Of a stretch of 64,000 nt of DNA, positions 43,128 to 54,290 are shown one piece after another. Origin of the DNA: Pararge aegeria. Its lineage: Eukaryota; Arthropoda; Insecta; Lepidoptera; Nymphalidae. The translations under genes were made by a program, and so were the position numbers. The notes beneath the pieces are model-generated. The model was given only the letters and a program-made list of their open reading frames with translations, did not search any database and was not told where the DNA came from. The DNA lies in assembly GCF_905163445.1 (NCBI RefSeq), contig NC_053200.1, positions 15,004,001-15,068,000 of the forward strand. The letters run 5' to 3'. Position 1 is the first letter of the stretch. Every line of letters begins with the position of its first letter.

Positions 43128-43412
43128 AGCGGTGATTGCGCATTGGATAGGAGCTTGACTTCACTTTCGGGGGGTCCAGTGCGAATCCCAGCTCGCACTT
43201 CTAACTTTTATAAGCAATTAAACTATCCCTTGCTTCGACGGTGAAGGAAAACATCGTGAGGAAACTTGCATGCGTGAGAGTTCTAGATAATGTTCTCAAA
43301 GGTATGTGGAGTCCATCAATCCACACTGAGCCAGCGTGGTGGACTAGGGCATTAACCCCTTCTCATTGTGGGAGGAGACCCGTGCCGTGAAATGGGCTAC
43401 TGATTAATAACT
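43128..43412 (+). mobile_element. SINE-B copy, full length
   Basis: Head GGTGATTGCGCATTGGATAG, box B-like AGTGCGAATCCCAGC, complete body, tail 'gggctactgattaataa'. Confidence 0.75.
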
Positions 43413-44384
43413 AGGTATATTTTAGTCGGGCGCTTTGGATGGATACAAGCGGCCCAGAATCTGATCAAAAGCAGAAGACAAGTAGCACAACTTATTAGCA
43501 CTTTCAATAAAATATTGACAGAAAATTTGGAAGTTCGACTTTTGAGCTCGTGTATTTCAAATTGTGTGCACAGTGGCGTTAAAAGGTTTATTCTAACTAA
43601 AAGTAGCACTTTCTGGCTTTCCTAATACATATTATTTTTTCGCTAGAATGCCTTATTAAGCAAGGGTCCCCCCCTTTAACTAGATCCGGGAATGCCATTT
43701 TTTCAACGTTTCGTGAATCTGAATACCAGGAGTGTAGAAATGGGAAGAGATTACGCATGTAGAAGAATTGCTCATAGTTAAGCTGATGTTTATCAAAGTA
43801 GCTTAGATTGGATTATCTGATTAGTTTAACTTTAATGCTGCTGATATTGACACTAAATACTCGTAGCAGAAGAGAAGTAGCACGATTTATTAGCACAAGA
43901 GTTTGGAACGCCCTACAAAAGACCTATATCCAGCAGTGGACGTCAATCGGTTGATTTGAATAAACCAGAAACGAACGTTGGTTGGCAAACCACTAATTTG
44001 TGCTGTAGTCTAGGTCATAACGATTTCATAAAGAAAGAAAATTGTGTTAACGGAATCCTGCAAAAAACTTAATCCCTTAGACGAGACTCAAATATTGAAG
44101 CAGATAAGAGCTTGGCCGCTGTATGGTAAATTAACATTTTTCGTTATAAAATACCCGGGAAAGGTCAACGAGAATCACTGTAAGGAATGAAATACCTCAA
44201 AATATGTAGTACAAAAAGTTAATAATGCCTGGTGGAATGAATGAATGGTTCCGTACATCGTCGTGGGAAAACGGAACCCAAATATAGACCAATTGTGACT
44301 GACTATCTTACCATTATTTTTCTCTCAAAATCTGTTTCTCTCGAATATACGGTACTGATTAACTGTCAAATTGGGTCTTATTGA
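43413..44384. other. Mostly unannotated; RTE-like tail at 43925-43965
   Basis: 43915-43965 carries 'ggaacgccctacaaaagacctatatccagcagtgg' of RTE-like LINE ends. Frame 43397-43609 (minus) is unrecognised. Confidence 0.35.
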
Positions 44385-44560
44385 AATGACGACCTCTATG
44401 GCGCAGTGGTGAGCTCTGTGGTTTTATTCCGGGTTTGAGTCCCGGTTGGTTTAAGTATTTATAACCCCCAAACTTTTTGTGGTCTGGTCCCAACAGATTT
44501 CGCGTTCCGGTACAGCTTCGTAGAAATATACTGGACGTGCCATATCTCAAACAGGTTCAA
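44385..44560 (+). mobile_element. SINE-C copy
   Basis: Head GACCTCTATGGCGCAGTGG and GGGTTTGAGTCCCGG; body partly deleted. Confidence 0.6.
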
Positions 44561-44660
44561 GGCCGAAGATCATCAGATCAGAGAAATTCAGAAGGGTTTC
44601 AATTGTCAAACTACCCCCGCTGAGGATTGAAGCTGGGTCCTTCCACTTAACAGCTCTCAC
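44561..44660 (-). mobile_element. SINE-C fragment, opposite orientation
   Basis: 'ggccgaagatcatcagatcagagaaattcag' and a minus-strand head (box B from GAGGATTGAAGCTGGG). It forms an inverted pair with the preceding copy. Confidence 0.45.
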
Positions 44661-44699
44661 TATGACAATGGCTTGGGTTCTCGTTGTGATATTTGTCCC

Positions 44700-44952
44700 T
44701 AAGAGTCATTTTTATATGCGCTTGGAATTGGGATCCAAACTGAAATTAATATTGAACAATAGCGCTAGAGTTTTTTGCTACAAAGTTAGTCCGGGGAAGT
44801 ATCGCCATGCTTATTTCTGCCGCGAAGCCGCATTGCTTAATTTTCCCCAAACTGTATACTGTATAATTTTTGTTTAATTTTTATATACAATTTTTCTATA
44901 TTTTTAGGTAGTGTATAAGTCAAGTAAAAGTGTATTCATTCATTCATTCATT
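44700..44952 (+). mobile_element. LINE 3' end with ATTC tail
   Basis: 44735-44850 may include the last codons (a weak frame 44662-44877). It ends with 'aagtaaaagtgtattcattcattcattcattg'. Confidence 0.45.
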
Positions 44953-45229
44953 GCTGTGTTGCGGTCTGAAGGGCATCGTTGCCGGTGTAATAACAAGCAC
45001 ATTTTAACTATTAATGTATATAAATTGAGGATGTTATATGTTATATATTTATATAGGTATTTATTTTATATATTCACATATTTATATATGTTGTATATGA
45101 TTGTTAGTAGTTTACATTAATTATGGGTAATTTCATGTATGTTTATATCTTATTTGTATTTATAATATGTAATATATATTATAGTTATATTTATATATTT
45201 TTAAATCTTATTTATTGCACCACCTACCT

Positions 45230-45397
45230 CTTTTCTATGTTTTTTCCTTTTACGCCCTTGGTTGCCTGTAAGAAATTGCTATGTAGCGATAAGGCCACCA
45301 AACTGTACTCTCTTGCTATGTATTTATATCTCTGTAATTACTTTTTTTCTTTGGTGTACAATAAAAGTGTATTAATTCATTCATTCATTCACATATT
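45230..45397 (+). mobile_element. LINE 3' UTR with ATTC tail
   Basis: 'ggttgcctgtaagaaattgctatgtagcgataaggccaccaaactgta', then ACAATAAAAGTGTATT and an ATTC tail. Used here as the reference for the shorter traces. Confidence 0.65.
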
Positions 45398-45407
45398 ATT
45401 TAAATTT

Positions 45408-45945
45408 GCACGACCTCCATGGAGCAACGGTTAGCGCTGTGAATTTAAGTTTAATTTAAACTTTATTTTAAAATGGGAAAATTAAGACCCGAGAAAAAAA
45501 ATAGAAAATCTCATGAATGTGGATATGCTGTTTTCCCCACACCACACGAGCCTCCGTAAATATGATATCAGTATGGGAGACATAATGTGGAAGCGATGCG
45601 GGAGTGTAGTTACATGAATGTCCTGAATCCTGATCCAAACGCATTTTACGTTGCCGATATCGTATTGGATGTACGTCACACCGATGCGTATCGACACGAT
45701 AAAGCATAAAAAGCCGACGATTTCTCTGGTCTGATCTGGTCTGGAAGGAGGTTCTTAGGCCGCTAGTTACTACCCTACCGCCTCAACTTAGCATTCCGGT
45801 ACGGTGTCGCGTAAAACCAAATAAGGTATATGGCTTATAACTTGGCATGCCCCTAACCTAGCCCGCTAATATAATTAGATTGCTTTATCATTAAGACTGA
45901 GTGCATGTGAGATTACAGTAAATGCGTAACTTGTAGTGAAATTAA
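45408..45945 (+). mobile_element. SINE-C copy split by about 265 bp of other DNA
   Basis: Head 45408-45452 (GACCTCCATGGAGCAACGG) and body 45718-45945 ('tctggtctgatctggtctgg', 'gcattccggtacggtgtcgcg', 'ctagcccgct'). The DNA between is unrecognised and contains overlapping minus-strand frames (45468-45707, 45482-45697) without known domains. Confidence 0.55.
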
Positions 45946-46802
45946 AAAAATCCGTACTGCGCTTGTAAATACAACAGTATAAATGTAGAAGCGGTGACAG
46001 TACATCAGTCATAAAACATATTAATCCCATAAAAGTGAGTATGTCTGTTTGTTCTTCTTTTACGCAGAAACATTTGCATTCAAAATATAGTAGAGGTAAA
46101 TTAAACAATTGTTGATGGTAAGTTATAAAAATGCCTGTTATACTTACCGTCGTTTTAGAAGATTACTAAGGTATAAAGGACCAGAAAAAAACACAATAAT
46201 CATTAAAAGGTAGAAAACAAAAACACGTTGCACCTCGGTGTAACATGCGGACATTTTAATAGACCTAACTCTCAACTGCCCTCAACAGGAAATTACCTCT
46301 CGCATCGCGCGGCCGGGAAAAATTTAACGATCGCTTTATCAGGCCGAAGCTTCATGTATACTTGTGGAATTGTGATTACAACAATCGGAATCGATTTGTC
46401 GGACTTGTGACAATTCGTACAACACACTTATCTCGCCATAACGGGAACTAAGGGTGTAATAATCATTGGCCAGTAACTTTTTTTTTACATTCTAACTCTT
46501 GCCTTGTGGTGACGGCATATCAGAATAGACTTGTTACCAACGATGCTCCAACAGTATTTTGAATAGGCAAATTAAGTGATAAACGGGAAAATCAATTTAT
46601 GGAGCACTGGGTTGGAGCGTCAAGATGGACAACTTAATAAGGAGATATGTTTGGCCAATTTTTATTTATTAAACAGTTGATAAGATAATTTTTTCAAGCT
46701 ATGGAATTTTATCCGAAATAAGCGTTATATTATTATTATTGCCATCCCTCCTCTTCCCGAAGAGTTTGGATGGATAGGTGTTTATTGTCAGAACGGCTAA
46801 AC
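45946..46802. other. Unannotated stretch
   Basis: Nothing recognised. Confidence 0.4.
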
Positions 46803-47012
46803 GGTTATCACCATCTCACAATGTAATTTTAAATTATTAGAAGAGCAACCTGGTTAGAGCAATAATTTACACCCAAGCTTTTTTATCGTTTACGTAGTCC
46901 TTTATACTATAATAGGACTTTTCTATAAGCTTACGTTTAATACAAACTTTGAACTTTTTAAGAGGCATCTCCAAGATGACAATTGGTAGTTTATTGTAGA
47001 ATTGTATGCATG
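46803..47012 (-). mobile_element. LINE-Z1 end including C-terminal codons
   Basis: The minus strand encodes LKKFKVCIKRKLIEKSYYSI then KDYVNDKKAWV and stop, the C-terminus of a CR1/Zenon-like LINE. The start of the 3' UTR follows ('ctctaataatttaaaattacattgtgag'). Confidence 0.7.
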
Positions 47013-47177
47013 AGTAATGGGTACTAAGATGACTGATGATTAATTTTATGAATAATAAACATAAATACTCCAAACCATTCATGTTCATCCCAGAAGCATT
47101 TTCCAGGAGTGGGAATCGAACCCACGGCCTTGGTCTCAGAAAGCAGGGTCGTTGCCCACTGCGCCAATCGGTCGTCA
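47013..47177 (-). mobile_element. SINE-A copy, 3' part shortened
   Basis: Head on the right: GGCGCAGTGGGCAACGACC and GGGTTCGATTCCCACTCC. The 3' body is shortened. It lies directly against the LINE-Z1 fragment. Confidence 0.7.
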
Positions 47178-47685
47178 GGTTATATAACAAAAATGAAAAT
47201 GATATCTGTTAAAAGGTAGCTTCTCTAAAAACGTCCCCTCGACCCCTTAAAGCGTGAAAAGGGGTTGGCAAATTGTATGATAAATTCTTTGTTTTAGAAT
47301 CGTGTGTAGAATACGAGATTAAAGTTTGAAAGGTCTAAATGTATGTCTTACTAATTGTATGCAGGTAAAGAAGCTGGCAACTACAAGTATGATAAATAAA
47401 TTACAAAGTTACTCTACATAAACATAATACACCTACGGACTTTGCAAAAAATACTTTCCTGTTTCTGAGAAGATAATTTTCCTTAACATCCCGGAAACCA
47501 CACCTTTGAAGTTAACGTGATTTTATCAGTGTAGGCCTGTTTGAGTTTTAATGAAGTTATAAAAAATTTATATAAGGAAATAGTGAAAAATTTATATATT
47601 TTTGTTAAAACCACTCGTAAAATTTATGTTCAAAATGTGAGGATAAGATGTTTTCAACACTAAAAATAAATAATTATTATCAGAA
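47178..47685. other. Unannotated stretch
   Basis: Nothing recognised. Confidence 0.4.
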
Positions 47686-47890
47686 TCATCCACATCCGCA
47701 GCCTATTTACTTCCATCACAGGCCTTCTTTCTCCTATAAATGCGGTTCCAGTGCAGAGATCCAACATGCTGTTCCAATGCGGATTGGTGGGCTTTAACGA
47801 CTATTGTTATAGGTAAGTGATTACAACTGGGACCGTCGGCTCAATGTGCTTTTCGAGGCACCAGTTCGGAGTTAGGATGTTAACTAACCT
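47686..47890 (-). mobile_element. SINE-E, 3' part (interrupted copy)
   Basis: 'tgttccaatgcggattggtgggctttaacgac', 'aagtgattacaactgggaccgtcggctca' match 54984-55455 in reverse. Split by the next insertion. Confidence 0.6.
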
Positions 47891-48061
47891 TTATTTTCCT
47901 CATGGATGAAATCATGAAATCCTCATGGATACCAGTACACCACGGGGAGGTGCAGTGGTTATGCCGGACTCTTACCGACTAAAACCCCACGGTGTTCCAA
48001 CTCATCGCCTGATGACTGGGTGATGGGAACGCTTTCACACACAACCGCAACCCAGCCAGCC
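47891..48061. mobile_element. 171-bp retroposon-like insertion with 16-bp target duplication
   Basis: GGATGTTAACTAACCT flanks it exactly at 47875-47890 and 48062-48077. It contains 'gtgcagtggttatgccggactcttaccgac' (box A-like) and 'taaaaccccacggtgttcc'. A related sequence lies at 53650-53815. There is no poly(A) and no coding frame. Confidence 0.7.
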
Positions 48062-48077
48062 GGATGTTAACTAACCT

Positions 48078-48215
48078 AACCTAACTCCGAACTGGTACTG
48101 AAAATTCTTTAACAGAAAAACACAATACCTAGCAACTTTTAACCCGACCTGGGATTTGAACCCGGGACCTCGTAAGCCGTTAAACATTAGCATGTTTAAC
48201 TAATAGACAACTATA
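48078..48215 (-). mobile_element. SINE-E, tRNA-like head
   Basis: Contains 'taacctaactccgaactggtactgaaaa' and a minus-strand head with box B CCGGGTTCAAATCCCAGG and box A-like TTAGTTAAACATG. Confidence 0.6.
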
Positions 48216-48372
48216 CTAAACGAACCAGTAATTGTTATCAATTATCGCTTATTCTATCGCAAAAGGTGCAGAAGTCATTTGTGGGATTGAGTAGGTATAT
48301 GGTTTTATCATTTGACTCCCAGGGTACTTTTGAACTCACAAATGCAAAACACATTCAATAAATCGTGTTTAC

Positions 48373-48622
48373 TATATGATTGATGAATTTCTTAACGACA
48401 AGGCTGCTGCAGACCCCGCTCTTATATCTCACAAGATAAAAATATGTATAGATTGTAAACTGTATAATGATGTTGATAAAGAGCAATCTGCTGAGTTTGC
48501 CGGCTCTTCTCGGTGAAATCTGCATTCCGAAACAGTGGTGAAGTCAATACCAACAAACTGACTCTACATTTCAAAATTCCTTATAAAGTGGGCCTTGAAA
48601 TAAATGAATTTTGAATTCTCTT
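48373..48622 (+). mobile_element. LINE-Z2 3' end, sense strand
   Basis: 48381-48412 encodes DEFLNDKAAADP, the very C-terminus. The 3' UTR and 'gaaataaatgaattttgaattc' tail follow. This copy fixes the orientation of the family. Confidence 0.7.
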
Positions 48623-49213
48623 TTACTGGTATTTAAGCATTATCACTTTACAATATCTTTTTATATAAAAATCTTCTTTAAATTCACAAGGTATCATTGA
48701 AAAGAACTTGTTTATTTGGTACGTTGACCTTCTAATTTCAGTGCGTGATAAATGCTAAATCTGACCTGGAATAACGTCGTAATTAAATTTAATATATCAG
48801 AGAACGTTTTGATCTTTGATTTCACATTAGCTTCAGTACCATAAATCATTATTATAACAATATTCACACCTACAAATAAATTAGCTATCTCTATCACGCT
48901 CGCTTCTATGCCAATCTGTTATCTCGCTCGCTCGCATTGATAGAATGTTATAGCACAGTATATAAATGAGTCAGTTAATACTTCTGTAGCGTCGAACGCG
49001 GTGGGATAAGGTCCAGGGAATAAATTATGGAACTTACGTGAGCGCTGATAGTTCCAAAGAGTAGAGAAATATATTTTTTGCAGATACTAAAACTAGCTAC
49101 ATACGCTTTGGTTGTCATTAATAGTATTTAAGTGATAACCGCTTTTGAACTTTAAGCCTAAGTACTGTCTGGATTTCTTGTAATGTCTCTTTGTGTTGTG
49201 TTGTTGTTTGTAT
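48623..49213. other. Unannotated stretch
   Basis: 48900-48935 has CGCTCGCTCGCTCGC-like simple repeats. Nothing else recognised. Confidence 0.35.
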
Positions 49214-49410
49214 TGATCACCATCATGGCAACCAATGGACGTCGACTGCTGCACAAAGGTCTTTCGTAGGGATTCAAAATAACACGTTCTTGTGCCGCTT
49301 GGGTCCAGCGATTGCGGTCCCTGCGACTCGCTTGATGTCATCCGTCCACCTCGTGGGGATCTTAAACCGCTGCGTTACCGGTACCATGTTTAAATTAAAG
49401 TACTGGAGTA
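49214..49410 (-). mobile_element. RTE-like LINE 3' end
   Basis: The minus strand encodes SLRKTFVQQSTSIGCHDGDQ at the end of a short frame. Upstream, 'aagatccccacgaggtggacggatgacatcaagcgag' matches the RTE C-terminal 'PTRWTDDIKR' segment in another phase. TGATGGTGATC tail. Confidence 0.65.
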
Positions 49411-49554
49411 TTAAAAACCTGGGGTGGTTAACTTTTAACTAACTAACGGGTGCGGTATATAATTCATTGTAGCACCGGATTTTTATTTTACTTTAAATAC
49501 TGCGTAAATTAAAAAGCTGGTAAACTTTGCAGCCTCATAAGAAGGCTCATGATC

Positions 49555-49925
49555 ACTCACCGGGCGATGGAGAGAGCTATGCTCGGAGTATCTCTGCGTG
49601 ATCAAGTCAGAAATGAGGAGATCCGTAGAAGAACCAGAGTTACCGACATAGCTGAATGAATCGCAAAGCTAAAGTGGCAATGGGCGGGGCTAAGTGCCCC
49701 TCGGAGAACGGATAGATTTTGGGATCCCAAGGTGCTGGAATGGCGGCCCCGCACTGGTAAGCGCAGTGTTGGTGGACCCCCAATGAGGTGGACAGAAGAC
49801 AACAAGCGCGTTATGGTGAGCCGCTGGACATAAGCGGCACAAAACCGTGGAATTTGGAACTCCCTTCAAAAGACCTATGTCCAGCAGTGAACGTCTATCG
49901 TTTGATATAATGACGATGATGAAAC
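49555..49925 (+). pseudogene. RTE-like LINE polymerase C-terminus and tail
   Basis: The plus frame from about 49564 reads RAMERAMLGVSLRDQVRNEE, RRRTRVTDIAE, a stop, IAKLKWQWAGLSAPRRTDRF and RPRTGKRSVGGPPMRWTEDN, then another stop, SLQKTYVQQ and an ATGACGATGATGA tail. This is the well-known C-terminal region of lepidopteran endonuclease-reverse transcriptases. The fragment is 5'-truncated and carries nonsense changes, so it is inactive. The 41-bp minisatellite at 57817 derives from the same coding segment. Confidence 0.75.
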
Positions 49926-49979
49926 TTTGCTGATGCGGGTTTTATACGCAAGACAAGAAATATTATCATTATTACTAAT

Positions 49980-50095
49980 ATCTTCTCAGAATGATAGCCG
50001 TAGTCCAACACTCTCGTCAAGCAAAGATTGGTAAACTTTACACGACTTTGCGAAAATTATGGAGAACTGACAAGTTTCCTTAAGTTGTATCCATG
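49980..50095 (-). mobile_element. SINE-B fragment
   Basis: 'tcttctcagaatgatagccgtagtcca', 'caaagattggtaaactttacacgac'. Diverged. Confidence 0.4.
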
Positions 50096-50199
50096 TTTTT
50101 CGTCTTTACACACAGCGAATATTGCACTTAATAAAACTATTAGTCAATAGCCGAATACCTGTGCATTTCATATAAATAAAGACTAGGCCCTTTCAAAGC

Positions 50200-50470
50200 C
50201 AAATTCAAATATTTCTTCATTTAAATAGGCACAAAGATGGCATTTTTGATGCGTACATTACGTCATGAAAAATATGACATAGAAGTGAGTTGATGGAGAT
50301 AGCTAAATTCGTCAACTTAAAACTAAAGCTACGAGGGTTCTAAACGCGCCCTGGTCTAAAAGAAGCCCACAACAAACTTAGCCGGTTATTTTTTTTTTGT
50401 TGTCACCATCTCACATTGTCATTTAAAACTATTAAAGAAGCAACCTGGCAACCAAAATTTTTTATGACTA
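50200..50470 (-). mobile_element. LINE-Z1 3' end
   Basis: 'tttcttcatttaaataggcacaaagatggca', 'aaaactaaagctacgagggttc', 'ggtctaaaagaagcccacaacaaacttagccgg'. Confidence 0.65.
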
Positions 50471-50754
50471 AGTTATTATGATTCAAAGAAAACCAGTTAT
50501 TATAACGTAAATAATTCTCATTCTTAATATAAATTATGGAACATTTCATTGGATTGGTTATTAATTTTACTGTACGTGTTTTTGAGGTCGATTTTTTTTA
50601 ATTTAATAACAATATTGTACAAACATTCTATCAAATAAATAATATTAATTATTATTATCGAAGTGTACTTTCTATATTATTTTTATCATTAACTGCATTC
50701 ATAATTATATTATAGGTGAAAATTTATTGCGTATCTACAATTAAAAAAAGAAAT

Positions 50755-50910
50755 GTCACATCTGTTTTCGTTCTGTTAGCTAGTGTTTGTGTTAATGGGA
50801 TTAACAACGGGTAAGGTTGGCTGTCACAGGTTTTAATAGGAAACTCAGGGAATATTGAACATAATAAAACTAGTTATAGTCGTGTAATTAATACAGGCCG
50901 GTTTCTTTTT
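50755..50910. repeat. Low-copy repeat, copy 1
   Basis: Shares 'tgatagtgtttgtgttaatgg.attaa', 'ggttttaata.g.aa.ccagggaatattgaac.taataaaact' with 51600-51790. Family unknown. Confidence 0.55.
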
Positions 50911-51137
50911 AAGACTACGACAAAACACACGTCGCAATCTAGCACCAAAGTAAGCGTAGCTTGACTTATGGGTTCTAAGATGACCGATGAATAATATACA
51001 TAAATAATTATAATATACATATAAACACCCAGACACTGAAAATCCTTCATGTTCATCACACTAACATTTTTAATCGAAACCACGGTCTTGGACTTAGAAA
51101 GCAGAGTCGCTACCCAATGCGCCAATCGGCCGTCAAA
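50911..51137 (-). mobile_element. SINE-A copy
   Basis: Head at the right with box A GGCGCATTGGGTAGCG; box B is partly deleted. It interrupts or abuts the low-copy repeat at 50755. Confidence 0.7.
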
Positions 51138-51284
51138 GAAGCCTAGACAAGGTCTTTGAAGCCGATTATTTGTGATCATAACAATTATTGCTATCATTAT
51201 ATCCGCTCTCGCACCGAGCGTTGGCGGACCAAGGATCGCAGGGGCTAACCTGTCAAGGTTTGGCTGATATAATAAACGTTTACC

Positions 51285-51478
51285 GCTGCAGTTCTTCTGG
51301 CGGCAACGATCTTTTGGCGGCACGTGTTTGTCGGTAGGGTGGTAACTAGCCACGACCAAAGCCTCCCACCAGACAAGACCAGAGGAAATTCAGAAAATTA
51401 AATTTTCTTAATTCCATATTAATAAATAGGACCTTCTATTTTTAACACAACGCTGACCACTGCGCCAGAGGTCGTCCA
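51285..51478 (-). mobile_element. SINE-C copy
   Basis: Head at the right: GACCTCTGGCGCAGTGGTCAGCG. The body has 'ggcggcacgtgtttgtcggtagggtggtaactagccac'. Confidence 0.65.
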
Positions 51479-51599
51479 ACTCTTTATCCAAACTTCCCTG
51501 TAAGTATATCTACAGGATAGTACTACTAAAATGAATACGACATCTGTAGATTTTAGATTGATTAGTTACATTGGGCGTTAATGATCAACTATATTAAAA

Positions 51600-51790
51600 A
51601 TGACGTATCTGTACTTTCTGTGTGATAGTGTTTGTGTTAATGGTATTAAAAGCGAGAGAGGTCGTTTGCTGATGTGGGTTTTAATACGCAATCCAGGGAA
51701 TATTGAACGTAATAAAACTGGTAATACTTGGGAGCCTGTATACATTAATATTATTAAGTGTTGGTTTATTTTTAGCCGACTACAGGAAAT
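51600..51790. repeat. Low-copy repeat, copy 2
   Basis: Homologous to 50755-50910. The open frame 51600-51839 across it (79 codons, MTYLYFLCDSVCVNGIKS..) has no recognisable domain, and the first copy does not keep it open. Confidence 0.5.
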
Positions 51791-51839
51791 TAATGTGTTT
51801 AACAGTCCATGTAAGTGTGTATATGTTCCAGATTTGTGA

Positions 51840-52072
51840 AGACCCTATGGGGTGAGTTTAGGCATTTGGGTGTCGTTGGCTTTCTATCAGCAACCCAAGT
51901 GTTCATGGGTTCGTCACATTAAATTCAATATGGAGGATTAGACAGTACCATACGCAAAGAAAAAAAAAATTGAAACGAAAAATTTCGAGTTCGGTTGTTA
52001 CATGTATTGTGTTAAATACGAGTTTAAAACTTAGATACCTATTTGTTTTGGATTTTCATAAAAAGTTAAGTA
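51840..52072. other. Unannotated stretch
   Basis: Nothing recognised. Confidence 0.4.
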
Positions 52073-52262
52073 CCCCACTAATATTATAAATGCGAAAGTT
52101 TGTATAGATGTTTGTTACTCTTTCACGCAAAAACTTCTAAACCAATTTGACTGAATTTTGGAATGGAGGTAGATTATACCCTGTATCAACACAAAGGCTG
52201 CTTTTTATCCCGGGGAAATGTACGGTTCCCGCAGGATTCATGAAATACCAAAAAACCGCGTA
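52073..52262 (+). mobile_element. Helitron 5' part
   Basis: CCACTAATATTATAAATGCG start and the same internal blocks as 29004-29206. The 3' end is lost. Confidence 0.6.
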
Positions 52263-52289
52263 CGAATATAAATATAAAAAATAAATATA

Positions 52290-52390
52290 AATGGATCACT
52301 TTTAGTGATAAGGTCGCGTTAAATTTTTTTAAGTATATTTGTAATTTCTCTTTTACTACGCAATAAAGATGTTTAAATAAAATAAATAAA
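52290..52390 (+). mobile_element. LINE 3' UTR trace
   Basis: 'cttttagtgataaggtcgcg', CGCAATAAAGATG and an AAAT tail. Confidence 0.45.
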
Positions 52391-52472
52391 TATAAATATA
52401 CTCCGACAATACACTAACGCTATGTAGCCCCAAAGTAGGCGTAGCTTATGTTATGGGTACTAAGATGACTGT
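52391..52472 (-). mobile_element. SINE-A 3' fragment
   Basis: 'actccgacaatacactaacgctatgtagccccaaagtagg', 'atgggtactaagatgactg'. Followed by a TA tract. Confidence 0.6.
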
Positions 52473-53199
52473 ACTATATATATATATATATTTATGTATT
52501 GCTAAAAACAGGGCTTTTTGGGGTAATGTTAACTTAACTTATAAATAATGTGGAGAAAAATCAATCATTCATTCACCGTTAAAGCAAGTGTATTTTTTTT
52601 TAAACACACAAAAATCGAGATTTCTGATCGAACTCGGTCTCCCCGAGAGGCAAACCCGAAGTATCAACTTTGCCGTCACAACTTTTTCTTTTACTAGGTT
52701 CATAATAATTCTGCGAAACCAAATATTATTAAAGTACCTAAATTTGACCACTTCGGGAAATAAGCCGTTATTGGATTTACGCCCTTAATTGTAATCTTTT
52801 AATAAGCTCGGTAATTGCCGCCTTATCTCCACATTGGTTGCGGTTTAATCTAATCTAACCAAATTAGATACATTCACGTTAAGCGGCAAATTGTTTGGTT
52901 TATAAACAGATTAATGCGCTGGAAACTTTTGTTTGGGTTAATTCTTGTTTGCATAATAATATGTGCGTAGGTACCTATCCCCACTTAAGTCACTGCCTAA
53001 GCGAATTTATGCGACTTTTGTTAACCCTAAAGTTGAAAACAATTAAGACAATGGCATTCATTTGAATCGACAGCAATTTCTGAACTTTACGTAACTTACG
53101 TACTTACATGTAAGCTATGTGTGTGTAATATTTATCATCATCATATAGGGCTAACTTGTATTAAAATAAAAATAAAATAAAATTCATAATTCGTTTAAA
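52473..53199. other. Unannotated stretch
   Basis: Frames 52569-52751 (-) and 52588-52788 (+) have no recognisable domain. Confidence 0.35.
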
Positions 53200-53613
53200 G
53201 GAAATTGCATACAATTCTACTACTAATCTAATCTACCAATTGACTTCCTGGAGATGTCTCTTAAAAAGTTCAAAGTTTGTATTAAACGTAAGCTTATAGA
53301 AAAGTCCTATTATAGTATAAAGGACTACGTAAACGATAAAAAAGCTTGAGTGTAAATTATTGCTCAAACCAGGTTGCTCTTCTAATAATTTAAAATGACA
53401 TTGTGAGATGGTGATAATAAAAAAAAAACACCCGGCTAAGTTGTTGTGGGCTTCTTCTTAGACCAGGACGCGTTTGGAACCCTCGTAGCTTTAGTTTTAA
53501 GTTTACGAATGTGGTTATCGCAATCATCTCACTACCGCGTAATTCTTATGTGCGCATTAAAAGTGCCACCTATGGGCCTACTTGAATAAAGATATTTTTG
53601 ACTTTGACTTTGA
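53200..53613 (+). mobile_element. LINE-Z1 3' end, best copy
   Basis: 53255-53347 encodes EMSLKKFKVCIKRKLIEK and SYYSIKDYVNDKKA followed by TGA, the C-terminus of a CR1/Zenon-like LINE. The complete 3' UTR (about 265 bp) ends AATAAAGATATTTTTGACTTTGACTTTGA-like. It sets the orientation and end of the family. Truncated upstream of the polymerase domain. Confidence 0.75.
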
Positions 53614-53649
53614 AAAAATAAAAAATCAACCCATTACATTTTTTTTTAC

Positions 53650-53815
53650 TAAAACCCCACGGTGTTCCTGGTGACTGGACCTGGTGGCTGGGCCACGGGA
53701 ACGTTTTCGCACACAACCGCGACCCAGCTAGCGGCGCCCGCCATTGCAGGCCCTCCTCTGGGACATGGTAAAATGTCCCTACAATCGCCAGTTGCAGAAC
53801 CTAACCTAAGCCCGG
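53650..53815. mobile_element. Second copy of the 47891 insertion family
   Basis: 'ctaaaaccccacggtgttcc', 'gggaacg.tttcgcacacaaccgcgacccag'. It extends further than the first copy ('ggcgcccgccattgcagg'). Confidence 0.55.
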
Positions 53816-53871
53816 GAACACACATTTGAGCACATAAGCTCTAAATCTCTCTCTCTCTCCTATGAGTTGGG

Positions 53872-54290
53872 TTGTGCCTGAAGAACGTTAACAGATTAAA
53901 ATATTTTAAACCCTTTGTCCTAAGTGTCTACAAGAACAATACTTCCTTTTACAATCCCATCGTTCGCATGTTCCGCCTTTATAATGATTTAGTATCAAGT
54001 AATCGTAATATTGACATTTTTAACAAAAGTATAAATATTTTTAAAAATCAAATTATTAAGCACTATTCCACATAATCTTTAGGGAAATCATATATATATA
54101 TATATATATATTATTTTTTAAGTGTTTCTTTTTTGTATCAACTTTAATTTTATCTTTACTTTTTGTTTAATTTAATTCCAAGTTGTGTACACATACTTTG
54201 GGTTGTAGCTTAGAGCAAAACTTGTTATTAATTATATAAAGATCTACTTTTAGTTATTACCTGTTTTGTGTACCTAATAAAGTCAAAGTC
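53872..54290 (+). mobile_element. LINE C-terminal end with 3' UTR
   Basis: The frame 53872-54075 reads CLKNVNRLKYFKPFVLSVYK, NPIVRMFRLYNDLVSSNRNI and DIFNKSINIFKNQIIKHYS, then stop. The pattern PIVRM-x-RLYN plus DIF-x6-F resembles C-termini of lepidopteran LINE polymerases. A UTR with a TA tract (54090-54112) and a TAATAAAGTCAAAGTC tail follow. That tail merges into the oppositely oriented LINE-Z1 copy. Confidence 0.55.

Noticed and set aside
45468..45707. Overlapping minus-strand frames of 71-79 codons as a gene
   Set aside because: They sit between two halves of a SINE-C copy, with no recognisable motif and no repeat copy to test conservation.
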